DNA of 64,000 nt from Axinella damicornis (lineage: Eukaryota > Porifera > Demospongiae > Axinellida > Axinellidae). This document shows, in pieces, positions 32,378 to 42,410 of the stretch. Position numbers and translations under genes: made by a program. Location: NCBI GenBank assembly GCA_963931865.1, contig OZ007514.1, positions 5,310,646-5,374,645 of the forward strand. Reading direction: 5' to 3'. Each line of letters opens with the position of its first letter. Positions within the stretch are counted from its first letter, which is position 1. Under the pieces are notes generated by a model, which worked only from the letters and a program-made list of their open reading frames with translations, searched no databases and was not told the origin of the DNA.

Positions 32378-32792
32378 TAATATGTCCCACGTTTCTTTAG
32401 GCCTTCAGCCCAAACTGGAGAGCTAGACATCCCTGAACTGTGTAGTATGAATATGGATGATTCAACTTTGATCATAGCTAATATTATGTCTTTTGTTATT
32501 CTACTCCATCCACTTTGTTCACCGCGCTTCATGACCAATGACGTCAGTTTTAAAATGTGTACTTTGACCCACCTCATCCACAGCCACGTGAGCGGCAATT
32601 TAGCGGGAAAATTTAAGCTCATAGCTAATCGTGCAGTAGGTCCTGAAGCAGTGTTGCCTGGACCTCTCAGCTGTGGAGAAGAGTCTTGTCCAGGTACGTG
32701 TTGATACATTAGCCTCATTCCCAGGCCGTCTGCCAGTCGCAGTTGCTGCAGAGCTGTCAATTGAAATTGAACCTGTATAGTTATCATGAGGC

Positions 32793-32860
32793 TAGCCTCG
32801 TACCCAGGCTCCCCACTAGCCTCCCACCCAGGCTTCCCTGAGCCTGGGTATGAGGCTACA
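32793..32860. mobile_element. CCTCGTACCCAGGC hairpin element
   Basis: GCTAGCCTCGTACCCAGGCT and its inverse AGCCTGGGTATGAGGCTA bracket a nested copy. Another half-copy is at 32708-32730. Confidence 0.7.
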
Positions 32861-32974
32861 AGGTGACATACCAATAATGTTACACAGAAGCATCTCCAAT
32901 TTCAAAAATGAATGAGCAGGCAATTATGCTAGGTTATGCTTCTGCATGCACTTCTGGTATTCCTATACTCCTCC

Positions 32975-33525
32975 TATCAATACATTAAGATTTTACGTGT
33001 CTGTGTGTGTGTGTGTGTGTGTGTGAGTGACGGAAGTGGGATGTTCGTGGGGCGGGACTAGACTATAGTGACGCGCGACCTTCGTACTTTAATTTATTTA
33101 CTGAACCTCGAACTCCGCGAAGAATGTTCGGGCCCTGGAATCCAGCATGCAATCGGGGAGCAGCAGTCGAAGCGGACGTAATCGGGCGAGCAGCAGTTCA
33201 AGCGGTCGCAATCGGGGAGCAGCAGTCGAAGCGGACGCGATCGGGCGGCGAGCAGCAGCTGAAGCGGGCGCAAACGGGGAGCAGCAGCTGGACGTGAGGC
33301 GGAGGCAAACGGGGAGCAGCAGTGGAAGTGGATGCCGCAATCAGGCCCCAGGAGCACCAGCTGAAGCGGACGCAAGCGGAGAGCAGCAGCTGAAGCGGAC
33401 GCAAATCGGGGAGAAGCAGCTCTTCAGAGAGGCTGTCCGGCGCCGGCCGGATTACGCACGGTAGGCGAACAAAGGGGAAGTAGCTGAGCGAGCGAAGCGA
33501 GCTCAGCTACTTGTATATATTATGT
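32975..33525 (-). mobile_element. Minisatellite-bearing element, copy 3 (complete)
   Basis: It runs from TATCAATACATTAAGATTTTA through a (TG)n tract, the GC-rich conserved segment and about nine 29-30 bp units to AGCTCAGCTACTTGTATAT. Flanks (ACTTCTGGTATTCCTATACTCC before, CATAGCAAAGAAAGCTGACC after) are found joined, without the element, at 26735-26775. That gives an empty-site paralogue. Confidence 0.8.
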
Positions 33526-33589
33526 ACATAGCAAAGAAAGCTGACCTTTCTTTCAGGGATTTGTGATGGTAATAGGATCAAAGTAGGCT

Positions 33590-34010
33590 GTACTTGTGTG
33601 CCCATTAATTTTTTTGATTACCACATGCAGGGGACACTGAAATGTAACTATGGTGACCAGAGCCTGGTTATAACAACCCTTCTCTTCTATAGCTGCTACC
33701 CAGAAGCAGCTTTCTGCATGCAGACAATATCTGTCCAGTCCGAAATGAGTTTACAACGACTTAGAATAATCAGTTTTTGGCTGACAACGGATAGGTTAGT
33801 GTGGTGTCGTAGATTGTGGTGGCGTAGCATCCTGGTTAGAGGTCAGCCCCACCCAAGTCCGTACCCCAATGTTGAAATGAGTTACTACGACAGTTCTTGG
33901 ATGACAACGGACATGTTAGCATAGTGCTGAAGCATTAGATTGTGGTGGTGTGGCATCCTGGTTAGAGGTCAGCCCCACCCAAGTCCGTACTCCAATATTG
34001 GTGTCAGATA
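33590..34010. repeat. Imperfect ~130-bp tandem duplication
   Basis: Units at about 33745-33874 and 33876-34004 share GGCATCCTGGTTAGAGGTCAG and CCACCCAAGTCCGTAC. No coding signal. Confidence 0.7.
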
Positions 34011-34191
34011 ATGAACTGCAGACGATCTGCAGACAAATTAAGTGTCCTAATTGGGTCTTTAAGCCTTAAACTGTAGTGAAAAGATATACTATGGGATTTA
34101 GCAGGGCCAGTTTCACTGTTGGCTCATGAATGACCAGAAACAAGAAAGTTATGTGTGGTATTGTGATGACAAGTGTGTACTGGGTACATAC

Positions 34192-34332
34192 CTGTACACC
34201 TTCATCCACGTTCCCATTATGTCCAATAGACCATTCAGTTGGAATAACAGCGTGTACTGAGGGTACAGGACACAAAGACCCATCAGCCACATCATGAAGG
34301 AGCACCTATAATTTGATAGAAGAGTGATAGAT

Positions 34333-34374
<42 letters not shown>

Positions 34375-37300
34375 ATTTTCAACAGGAATGTCCCATCAGC
34401 ATAATGCTGGTCTACATGGGAGTCCTGCATGACATATATACAAGAAACAAACAGAACTACAACTGTACGTATCTATCTAGCTACATACAAAATGTATGAT
34501 AGTAATATTTCAAGCAGAAAACTCTAGTACAAAAATAAAAGAACAATTTGGATCAAATGAATTTAGGAAAACCTTCACAGGCATCTGATTTTAGTATACA
34601 ATTCAATTGTGCTGTCCTCAAGGGCAGTCTCTATTTGGTGGATTGGACTTGGGACTGGACTGTGGGACTGGATTCATAGAGGAAGTTGCGCTCATCATTT
34701 TGAAGTGTCAAACACTACCACTGCTTGTAACTTGATTGATGCCGTGGATTCTTGTCCACAGACCAATTATCCCATCTCAGTCTGGGAACAAGCCAATTCA
34801 GAGCAGGTCTAGTCATTGGAGCATGCACACTGGCAGAAAGGGCGGCTGGAACTGTGTCTAGTCCTGATATCAAGTCATGGTCGACTACCCCGAATATTCA
34901 TGTGATGAAAGTATGCTAGGAAAGTGGGAATGAAGGTGCCAAGTCTAACTTGGCAGCAGCATAAAAGTACCTCTACCCTGGCTGCACCACTTTGTGTACG
35001 AGAATTTGCTAGCAATGATTGCAGTGCATTAAACATCAGATCACAGATCATGCACAAATTCACACCGAAATGAGAAGTTGAATACTTGGGTTGGGTATAT
35101 GTAGGGCCATGGCAGATTTCCTACACGGTTCATGTATACTCAGTAAGTGGAAGCTGTGTATTCCCTGTGCCATTCCACATTCCTGTCATTCCACATTCCT
35201 GCCATTCCACATTCTTGTGTTCTGACACCCGAAATGATGAGTGCAACTTTCTCTGATTCCAGTCCCACAATCTAGTCCAAGTCCAGTCCACCGAATAGAG
35301 ACGACCGTTTTCCAGGCTAGTCGAATGGGGCACTTTATATTTGACACATCTACATAACCCAAGAGCAATACACAATAATTCTGGATAAATATCAACTCTT
35401 GAAGTTTAGACCATTTTCCATGTGATGTCACTTCCTGTATACTAATTAATCAACACTGCTGGATTGCCCCAATTTTCACCTACAATATACTGTATGAGAT
35501 ACTTTGATGGCATCTCAAGTTTGAGTGCATTAGCTTCTTGTTTTCCAGAGTTACGTACTAGTGAAAGTTTTGTGGAGTTCCCACAGAGAATGTATTAGGG
35601 GGGGCAACTTCCCCATAATACATTCTCTATGGGAAATGGACAAATTTTGCTGGCACATGACTCCTGTACCCAACAAGCTAATGTACTCAAACGTGAGATA
35701 TCATCCAAGTACCTCATACAGTGCATTCTAGGTGAAATCAGGGCAGCGCAAAAATGTTGATTTATTAGTACACAAAGTGACATCAGCGAAAATGGTTCAT
35801 TCTATTATTGTAAGGTTGTTTTAATTAACACAGTTGTGGGGTGATTACCACGGTTTCAATCTTCATACTGGAATGTGGCTGATAGCTAGCTACACTTCTG
35901 TACCAACTGCAGAGACATTTAAGAATGCATTTTGTAGTAATTTGGCAACTCTAAAACTGAGGAATGTAAACTTGTTCGATCACGGATAGTTCAGGTCCCA
36001 TGTACAGTACTGTAGAGTAGAGTACAGCAGAGTACATATATCAAGCACCCATGCACGGTTTGGGAAGCTGAATGGGGGGAGGGGGGGCGCTAGATACATA
36101 TACACTAATTAGGCATGTAGTATCCACCCACCCATTGACCAGCTGTCAATTGTCTGCATAAGGAAGCTGATTGTGCATCTTCGAGAAGTACGCTACGCTT
36201 GGCAGTGAAAGCACTTGCAGATTTCAGATGCAAAACCTTACCCAAAGGTTAAGAAATGCGGCTCAAGTATTTTGTGATGGGTGGGCCTTTTGAATCCTGT
36301 TACATGTTCTTACAACTGCTATTACAACTGGTTCTAGTTGCTACACAATTAGGCGAATCAAGCCATGTCCAAACATGATCGGTAAACTCACTTCTTTAAC
36401 ACTGAATTTCTATACTGCAACTGCTGGACCAGCTGCAGCCTTTCATGAGGCCAGGTAGAGGAACAACTAACCACTCTTAGAACTACTTCTACTACAGTAT
36501 ACAGTAAAATATGTTCCATAGGTGCAAACTAGCAAAATGATGGCAGTTGAAAGCATACATAGCAAAGGTAACTAACTTATCAATGACAACATCAAGGACT
36601 GCTCCAAATCGAGTAGCTGCAGCAGAGAAGCAGAACAAGAATGATTACAACAATTATAAGACAAGAATCATTACACCAAGACAAGGATGATTACAACATG
36701 ACAAGAATGATCACAACAACATCACAACTAAGCAAACCAGACCATAAGTTAGTCAACTCCTTGGAGAGAAAGAAAATCTCCTATGGCAAGACGAAACTTC
36801 ATTTATCGCTGGATACCTATATAGCCTCGCTCCCAGGCCTCCGCCCAGCTTTTCGTCATTTGCGAGTGGGAGAGCCTGGGGAATGAGGCTAGGATGCCTA
36901 CCTGAGAATCAGTAATGGCAGGTTTTATGGCACACCAATTCAGCCTACGCATCCAGGTCATTTTCCTGCATGACTTGGATGGAATAGCATTACTACTTAA
37001 TTTGACGATCGATCACATATTATGTGATCGATCGTCAAATTAAGTAGTCAAAACAAACTTGTTGACACAAACCTTGCTTAAATCTCCGTGCTGCTATTCC
37101 ATCCAAGTCATCCAGTACTGTGTGGCTCAAACAGAAGCAAAACGCAGCCTTCAGAGGGTCAGTGAACATCCAATAGCAAGCAGTGATGGTGAGCAGGATA
37201 TGGATATAATCTACAGACAAAATGAAGGGTACCTTAAGGTCAATATTAGTTGCAGGGACTAATTTTAGCGAATTGAGCATCAGCAGGTATTAGTTTAGCG

Positions 37301-38542
37301 ATTTTAACCTGCAGTTGTATTACTGATCCATTCAAGTGGCAACTGTGTTGCTCAGGTAAGCTTAACAACTTTAGTCTTGCGTAGGAAGACTCCTGTGTGA
37401 GCTAGAGGCTAGTCTGGATATACAAGGTTAATGGTAGACTGCAGTGCAACTGGTAGAGCAAACTTGCTTATCAGATTGATGTCTCAGGACTTGCTTTCAC
37501 GTGGATAGCGTACTATGCAGCTAGCCTCCTTCCCATGCCACTTTGGCGACTTGCTTATGGCTCGCTCCATTTAATGTATCTTTATGTCACGTCACATACT
37601 GCCAATACTACTATACTACACCATTCTTGTGCTTCATATTCGCTAAAATCAGTACCTGCTAAAACTCATACTGGCAAATTCGTACATGTAATCACAGTCT
37701 GTTGCATGGTACGTAATACCATACTACACTACCTCTTGCACAGCCTGCGCTATTTTGTAAAAAAACAGTACGGAGATGTAGCTATAGGGATAGCAGAACA
37801 GCAAAAAGAAAACAAGCAGGGATCAGGGCATAAAACAGTTCAGTATACAACCCCATCTTACGTTTCTTTCCACATAATACAGGTATAATGAGAAAAGTAT
37901 GTAGGGTGTTGTATACTGAACTGGTCATCCCTGCTTGTTTTCTTACTTTTTGCTGTTCTGCTAGCGCTATCCCTATACATCTCCATATGTCTTTTACACT
38001 TGTTTACCTCATTTTTGTAGCTGCATACTTGTAGCACTCACTCCACACACAGTACACAATTTTGAGTTCAAAGTTCAATGTTTCATGTGCAGTTTGATTA
38101 AGTTAAATCACAGCTGGTATTCCTGATAATGTAGACACAGGTATGCACTTTACACTTCTTGGAGATGAAAAACCTCTGTGTTGGATGGGTGAAATGAAGT
38201 AGCTAGTGGTTATATAGGATTAGCCTCGGTCCCAGGCTCTCTCCTCTAAAAGAGGAGAGAGCCTGGGACCGAGGCTAATATAGGATGTGCTACATTAGAT
38301 TGGCAAAAAATTTGTAGAATCACCAACTCTTGTGCTAAATTGCATAGCTAGATCTTAGGTAGCAGACAGAAGTAAATGAAGCTTGGCTCTCTCCTAGTTT
38401 GGTTTTTACCCATGTCGGCATTGGAGTGAGGTCACCAAAATACCCTGATGGTGAGATGACAAACAAGTTTGTATGCCAGATTTTACGTGGTTGACTTACC
38501 AATTACATTGGGAATGAATAGAAATACGTTCTCATCAGCCAT
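34192..38542 (-). CDS. CDIPT: CDP-diacylglycerol-inositol 3-phosphatidyltransferase, exons 1-4
   Basis: Exons on the minus strand are 38500-38542, 37073-37210, 36577-36616 and 34192-34305, all with GT-AG borders and compatible phases, giving 111 residues. The start MADENVFLFIPNVI matches the animal CDIPT N-terminus. Residues 48-73, built across the exon 2/3 junction, fit the family signature D-x2-D-G-x2-A-R-x8-G-x3-D-x3-D exactly (DDLDGIAAR.., GAVLDVVID). Exon 4 (CSFMMWLMGLCVLYPQYTLL..) follows the family's next membrane helix. The enzyme makes phosphatidylinositol from CDP-diacylglycerol and inositol in the ER membrane. Odd points: Asp15 stands where relatives have Gly, the next exon is not found, and the terminal exon may be the one at 25719-25876, across introns full of mobile elements. 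Confidence 0.82.
34335..34372. repeat. (GATA)n microsatellite
   Basis: About nine GATA units, just upstream of CDIPT exon 4's acceptor in the sense of that gene. Confidence 0.95.
34612..35316. mobile_element. Inverted-repeat element with ~95-bp arms
   Basis: Arms 34612-34705 and 35222-35316 are inverted copies (GTGGATTGGACTTGGGACTGG against its complement, and TTGCGCTCATCATTTTGAAG against its complement). The centre is unique. It lies in CDIPT intron 3. Confidence 0.7.
35408..35803. mobile_element. Palindromic MITE, complete copy
   Basis: Termini ACCATTTTCCATGTGATGTCA and its approximate inverse. The homology of the two halves extends over about 170 bp each. A truncated relative is at 17687-17985. 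Confidence 0.8.
36020..36750. repeat. Segmental duplicate of 26850-27600
   Basis: It contains the functional-looking CDIPT exon 3. See the partner for shared phrases. The duplication is in the same orientation, about 9 kb apart. Confidence 0.8.
36822..36893. mobile_element. CCTCGCTCCCAGGC hairpin element
   Basis: TAGCCTCGCTCCCAGGCCTC and AGAGCCTGGGGAATGAGGCTA enclose about 35 bp. Confidence 0.7.
36992..37048. repeat. Perfect 28-bp-arm palindrome in CDIPT intron 2
   Basis: ACTACTTAATTTGACGATCG.. runs to the complementary arm with one spacer base at 37020. Directly to its left, GACTTGGATGGAATAGCA (36972-36989) is an inverted echo of the catalytic part of CDIPT exon 2. Confidence 0.9.
37228..37330. 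mobile_element. Possible T4-type TTAA element remnant in CDIPT intron 1
   Basis: CCTTAAGGTCAATATTAGTTG resembles the terminus of the complete element at 57448-57857 (TTAAGGTCACTATTATTTGC), with TTTAGCGA motifs following. No right end is assigned. Confidence 0.45.
37755..37995. mobile_element. Foldback MITE in CDIPT intron 1
   Basis: Arms of about 95 bp (GGAGATGTAGCTATAGGGATAG against CGCTATCCCTATACATCTCC; AACAGTTCAGTATACAACCC against GTTGTATACTGAACTGG) around a short unique centre. Confidence 0.8.
38221..38281. mobile_element. CCTCGGTCCCAGGC hairpin element
   Basis: A 61-bp perfect-looking hairpin: TTAGCCTCGGTCCCAGGCTC, CTCCTC loop side, then the inverse. It is the cleanest member of the family in the window. 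Confidence 0.8.
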
Positions 38543-39004
38543 GAGTTAATCCAGGTGGATCTTCAGCACAATCAAGCAGTCTAATGAGTGTAAGAATGAA
38601 GGCATGTAAGAGGTTGAGACTATAAACTTGCACCCAAGGCACCCAGTCTCGCAGATCAGATGTTTGCAACCATCTTTTCCGCAAGACTGCACGCCACCAC
38701 AGACACCTGAGGCACAATAGGCAACTGAGTCACCTGCATAGTAGGTAGCTATAATTGTGTATATGCATCTAAGGCACAACAGGAATGATACAAATAAATT
38801 GCATACTACACTAGCAGCTGCTGTTGGAACCAGACCCTCATTACTTGAAAAATGAACTTCTTAATTAAGCAGATGATCCATTGGATATGCTTTGTGTTAA
38901 AAGGCAACGAAAATGCGTACATTTTTATAGAAATGGATGATGACTGGAAATACACTGTTTTATAGGAAATCCCCAATAGTGATCTACTATAGCCTCGTTC
39001 CCAG

Positions 39005-39102
39005 TATGAAGTATGAAGGTCACGCGTCACTAATCTAGTCCCGCTCCATGAACATCCCACTTCCTATTACTTACACACAATTAAAATCTTAGTGTATTGA
39101 TC
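39005..39102 (+). mobile_element. Minisatellite-bearing element, end fragment (copy 4)
   Basis: It matches only the end module (GGTCACGCGTCACTA, CATCCCACTTCC, TTAAAATCTTAGTGTATTGAT). The 29-bp units are absent. A half CCTCGTTCCCAG hairpin adjoins it at 38992. Confidence 0.65.
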
Positions 39103-39356
39103 AAGTAGTTAGAGAGGTGCACGGTGGTTTCAAGTGACAAATCACAAGCAAACGCTCAGGCTAGTCAATGCATGCTTTTTTGTTTTCCAGAGAGTACATG
39201 CAGTACACAGGTCGCGTGTAGAATAGAATCTGTAGATCAAGCCGACCCATGCCAGAGGCCATGAACCTACCGTACCTCGTGAAATACCGGGAGCGGACGT
39301 CGAGCCGCGTCAGGCATAGCCAGCAAGTTTGCTAGCTGGTCAAGTCATTTTAATCC

Positions 39357-39870
39357 GTGTTCATATATAATTGCAAACGTAGCTGTCAGGACTCACAGTT
39401 GTTTGTTGTGGCCATTCAAGGACTCCAAACAGCTGTATACAGATACCAAGAGCTGCTCCATCTTGCTCAAATTCCTACACTTGAGAACAGGAGAATTTAT
39501 TTAAAACTTTGTACTCTCTTTAAGATCATCCATGGTCTCTTCCCTTTCACACCCGATGTATTTATGCCGCAACATAGTAGACATAACTATAATCTTCCAT
39601 TTTTGTATCAACCTTTTTCACACAGTAACGCCTTCCAAGCATCATTTGTTCCAAGTACTGTTTCCATATGGAATCACCTACCCCCCCCCCCCCCCCCCCG
39701 ATGCACTTACTGCACCTTCACCTCACACATTTAAGTTAAATATTGCACCTTTGTTCTTGTAGTTATAGTTAGTTAGTTAGGGTACATACCTGTATTAGCC
39801 TAGAAGGCTATTATGTATCCTTTGCATTGGCATGAATTATTATAGAAAAAAAAGAAAGAAAAAAAACGGT
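39357..39870 (+). mobile_element. 3' fragment of a CR1-like LINE
   Basis: The plus strand reads PTLENRRIYLKLCTLFKIIH and SFVPSTVSIWNHLPPP, the C-terminal region of ORF2 in LINE-2. It is followed by the same 3'UTR (GGTACATACCTGTA, TATGTATCCTTTGCATTGGC) and an A-rich tail at 39846-39867. A C17-18 run lies at about 39680-39700. It is 5'-truncated, as is typical of LINE insertion. Confidence 0.8.
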
Positions 39871-40593
39871 GAATGAATGCCGTCTTTGCGTGGGCAATAA
39901 TTTTTTTTGGTGTTTTTTTTTGTTTATAATAATTTTGCAAGTGAAGCAAGGATACAAAAATAGCAACAGTTGCTAACATACTCTTGTACCCAGACTATAT
40001 AGAAATAGCTAATACACAATAACAAACCATAATATTAGACAGGCATATAGCTACTTAATAGTGTACAGGAACATGACAAAATATACTTGACATAATTTGA
40101 TTACCAAAACCACACATAGACGTCATCGTGCACATGATGAAATCTTCAGGCTCTCTTCCCGGTTTGTGTACAGTATGCGACAAAAAGCTGGGGAGGATCC
40201 TGGGAATGAGGCTGATCTAGCAAATAATACTGAATTAAAATGGAATATTGTACTCCTCAGACTGTCATGAATTGAGTTGAGTGGAGTGAAGGCTGACAAA
40301 TTTTGCAGATCGTGTTGAGGGTCGACAGTCTGAGGAGTATATGATTCCGTAAGTGCAATTTAAAAACTCGTGGGCTAATTTAGTACACATTCTCTGTATA
40401 TAGCCTGATAATGGCTGACAATGCTGGCAACCAAGAGGTAGCTAGTTAATATCCTGCTCTTCTAAAGGGCCAAGCACAGGTTCTCCCAAAACCACTGACT
40501 TTCAACAACACTTGAATCTTTGTAACTCACTAGGTCTTGTATTCTGGAAAACAGCTTCGGTGAACCACCAGAATTCAATATAGCTAGCCGTAA
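39871..40593. other. No recognised gene
   Basis: A T-rich tract at 39900-39935 and a degenerate GGGAATGAGGCT half-hairpin at about 40200 are the only structures seen. Confidence 0.4.
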
Positions 40594-41150
40594 GGTAGGT
40601 GCTGGTATTATGAGTCACTTAACCATTTCAATTAACCAACAAGCTATCAACAGGATGTGATTGTACTAGAGTACAAATTTAACAAGATAATACACTGTAC
40701 TAATAATCCATGGTAGGCAAAGTTACAGCATTGTCTCGGTAGTGCAGTTTAGCTGCATTTTTGTCACATTCGTTAGTGAGGCAATTATGAGTCAGGGTAG
40801 GGTATTATGGGTCACCCCAGTTTTGCTATATGTTTTCGTACCTAATCATCGTTTGGCTAGGTAGCCACACCCTACCAGCATAGAAGATTCTGGTAGAACC
40901 ATTTCCATGCAAATATGCTTGTCAGTATTCTGGCAGTACATTTTTTATTAGGACAATCGGAACTAGCCATAAATTTCATCACATTTTAATAATACTTGCC
41001 AAATCATGAATACCAAATGTTTTGCACCATTCATTCTATCAAATGATAGAGGATACAGTTGACTATCTTCAGGTGAAGTGACGATGTCTATAAGTTCTTG
41101 TAAAGTTTGAAACCCATAATTGGTACCGACTCATAATACCAGCACCTACC
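40594..41150. mobile_element. Element with 23-bp perfect TIR
   Basis: GGTAGGTGCTGGTATTATGAG TC at the left is exactly inverted at the right. Flanks are GTAA and TTAT, which could be decayed TTAA. Length is 557 bp, no coding potential. The GGTAGG start resembles the T1 family terminus. Confidence 0.7.
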
Positions 41151-41566
41151 TTATCACTTCTCGCACGAAAGTAAATCACTTCTCGCACGAAAGTAAAGTC
41201 TTGCAGCTCATACTCGCGTAGTAGCTACTGACAAGGTGTGAGCTTTTTAGCTTGAATCCACGAAGCGCTACCGCAGCCTTGATTGCATGCCTAAGTTAGA
41301 GCCAGAGGTGTGCTGGGGCCCAACAATGCAACTTGTCCAGAACCTCCCTTCCCTACGTGGACTAAACTGACCAAAACAGCTGTATACAGACAGCAGACGT
41401 CACCAAAGCTATGAAGGGCTGTCTCCAGCTCTGTCTCAAGTTGCTTCCTACAATGCCTGTTGCAGCCGCATCGTCTCCTCGATTTCCGAGAGGTCAAAGG
41501 TCACGTCAACAACACATGTGAATTCTTGTGGGTTCTGTAATGTCTCGCGGGTGAGGGGTCACTTAG
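41151..41566. other. No gene confidently recognised
   Basis: A minus-strand stretch near 41300-41500 reads VTFDLSEIEETMRLQQAL before a stop and looks weakly coding, but I cannot place it. A short direct repeat ATCACTTCTCGCACGAAAGT is at about 41153-41194. Confidence 0.3.
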
Positions 41567-42410
41567 AAAAGGACGTAATTCATGACAAATTCCCATGGGT
41601 CACTCATGGGAAAGAATTACGTTACCATTCCCATGGGTTACTCATGGGAAAGAATTACGTCATTTGCGCCTTGGGTTACTCATGGGACAGAATCACGTGC
41701 TTTCATTGAACGTAAAATGCCCCAAAGTAGGTACACTGTGTAACCACTTATCATTATCCATATTCATATATACCCGTATATCATCACATAATCTATCATC
41801 ATTGTAAATGCAAACTTCTGATGATACAATGCCATAGCTAACTGATTGCATCACAAATTCAATTTGTAATTCTCTTTTGACTTCATTGGAAAGTGTAATG
41901 AGATTCATGGTCAATCAAATTACCTCTTGATATGAAAGACGTAATTCTGTTTCTGGTTTCCTTTATAGATGAGAGGTAATAACAGGGGTACCCCACTGGT
42001 GATTCTGGATGTGTATAGCTAAATGCCAATTCTAAATGACGGGAAATCCCTCTTAAGGTAAGGGACGTAATTTCCCTAGATAAGGCTGCTGGTTGGAGAT
42101 AAGAATCAATTGTAGGGGTACCCCTTTGGTGACATTCGAGGGAGTCTAAATGAGATTGATAGTCAATTCTTCAAGGAATCGCAGGGATATCCCTTTTGAG
42201 GCAAATGACGTAAATCTTTCTCTGGAGAAGGTTACACAATATGTACCTACTTTGGGGCATTTTACGTTCAATGAAAGCACGTAATTCTGTCCCATGAGTA
42301 ACCCAAGGCGCAAATGACGTAATTCTTTCCCATGAGTAACCCATGGGAATGGTAACGTAATTCTTTCCCATGAGTGACCCATGGAAATTTCCCAAAAATT
42401 ACGTCTTTTA
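41567..42410. mobile_element. Foldback element FB3 (0.84 kb)
   Basis: Arms of about 170-190 bp (41567-~41745 and ~42235-42410) are inverted copies containing three repeats of the CCCATGGGTTACTCATGGG type and AGAATTACGT. Ends read AAAAGGACGTAATT and AAAAGACGTAATT. It directly abuts the truncated 5' end of LINE-2. Confidence 0.8.

Noticed and set aside
32374..32874. 166-codon minus-strand ORF
   Set aside because: It runs through hairpin elements and unrelated sequence; no domain or splice support.
40594..41150. Firm assignment to the TTAA group
   Set aside because: Flanks read GTAA and TTAT, so the TTAA duplication cannot be shown; kept only as a TIR element.
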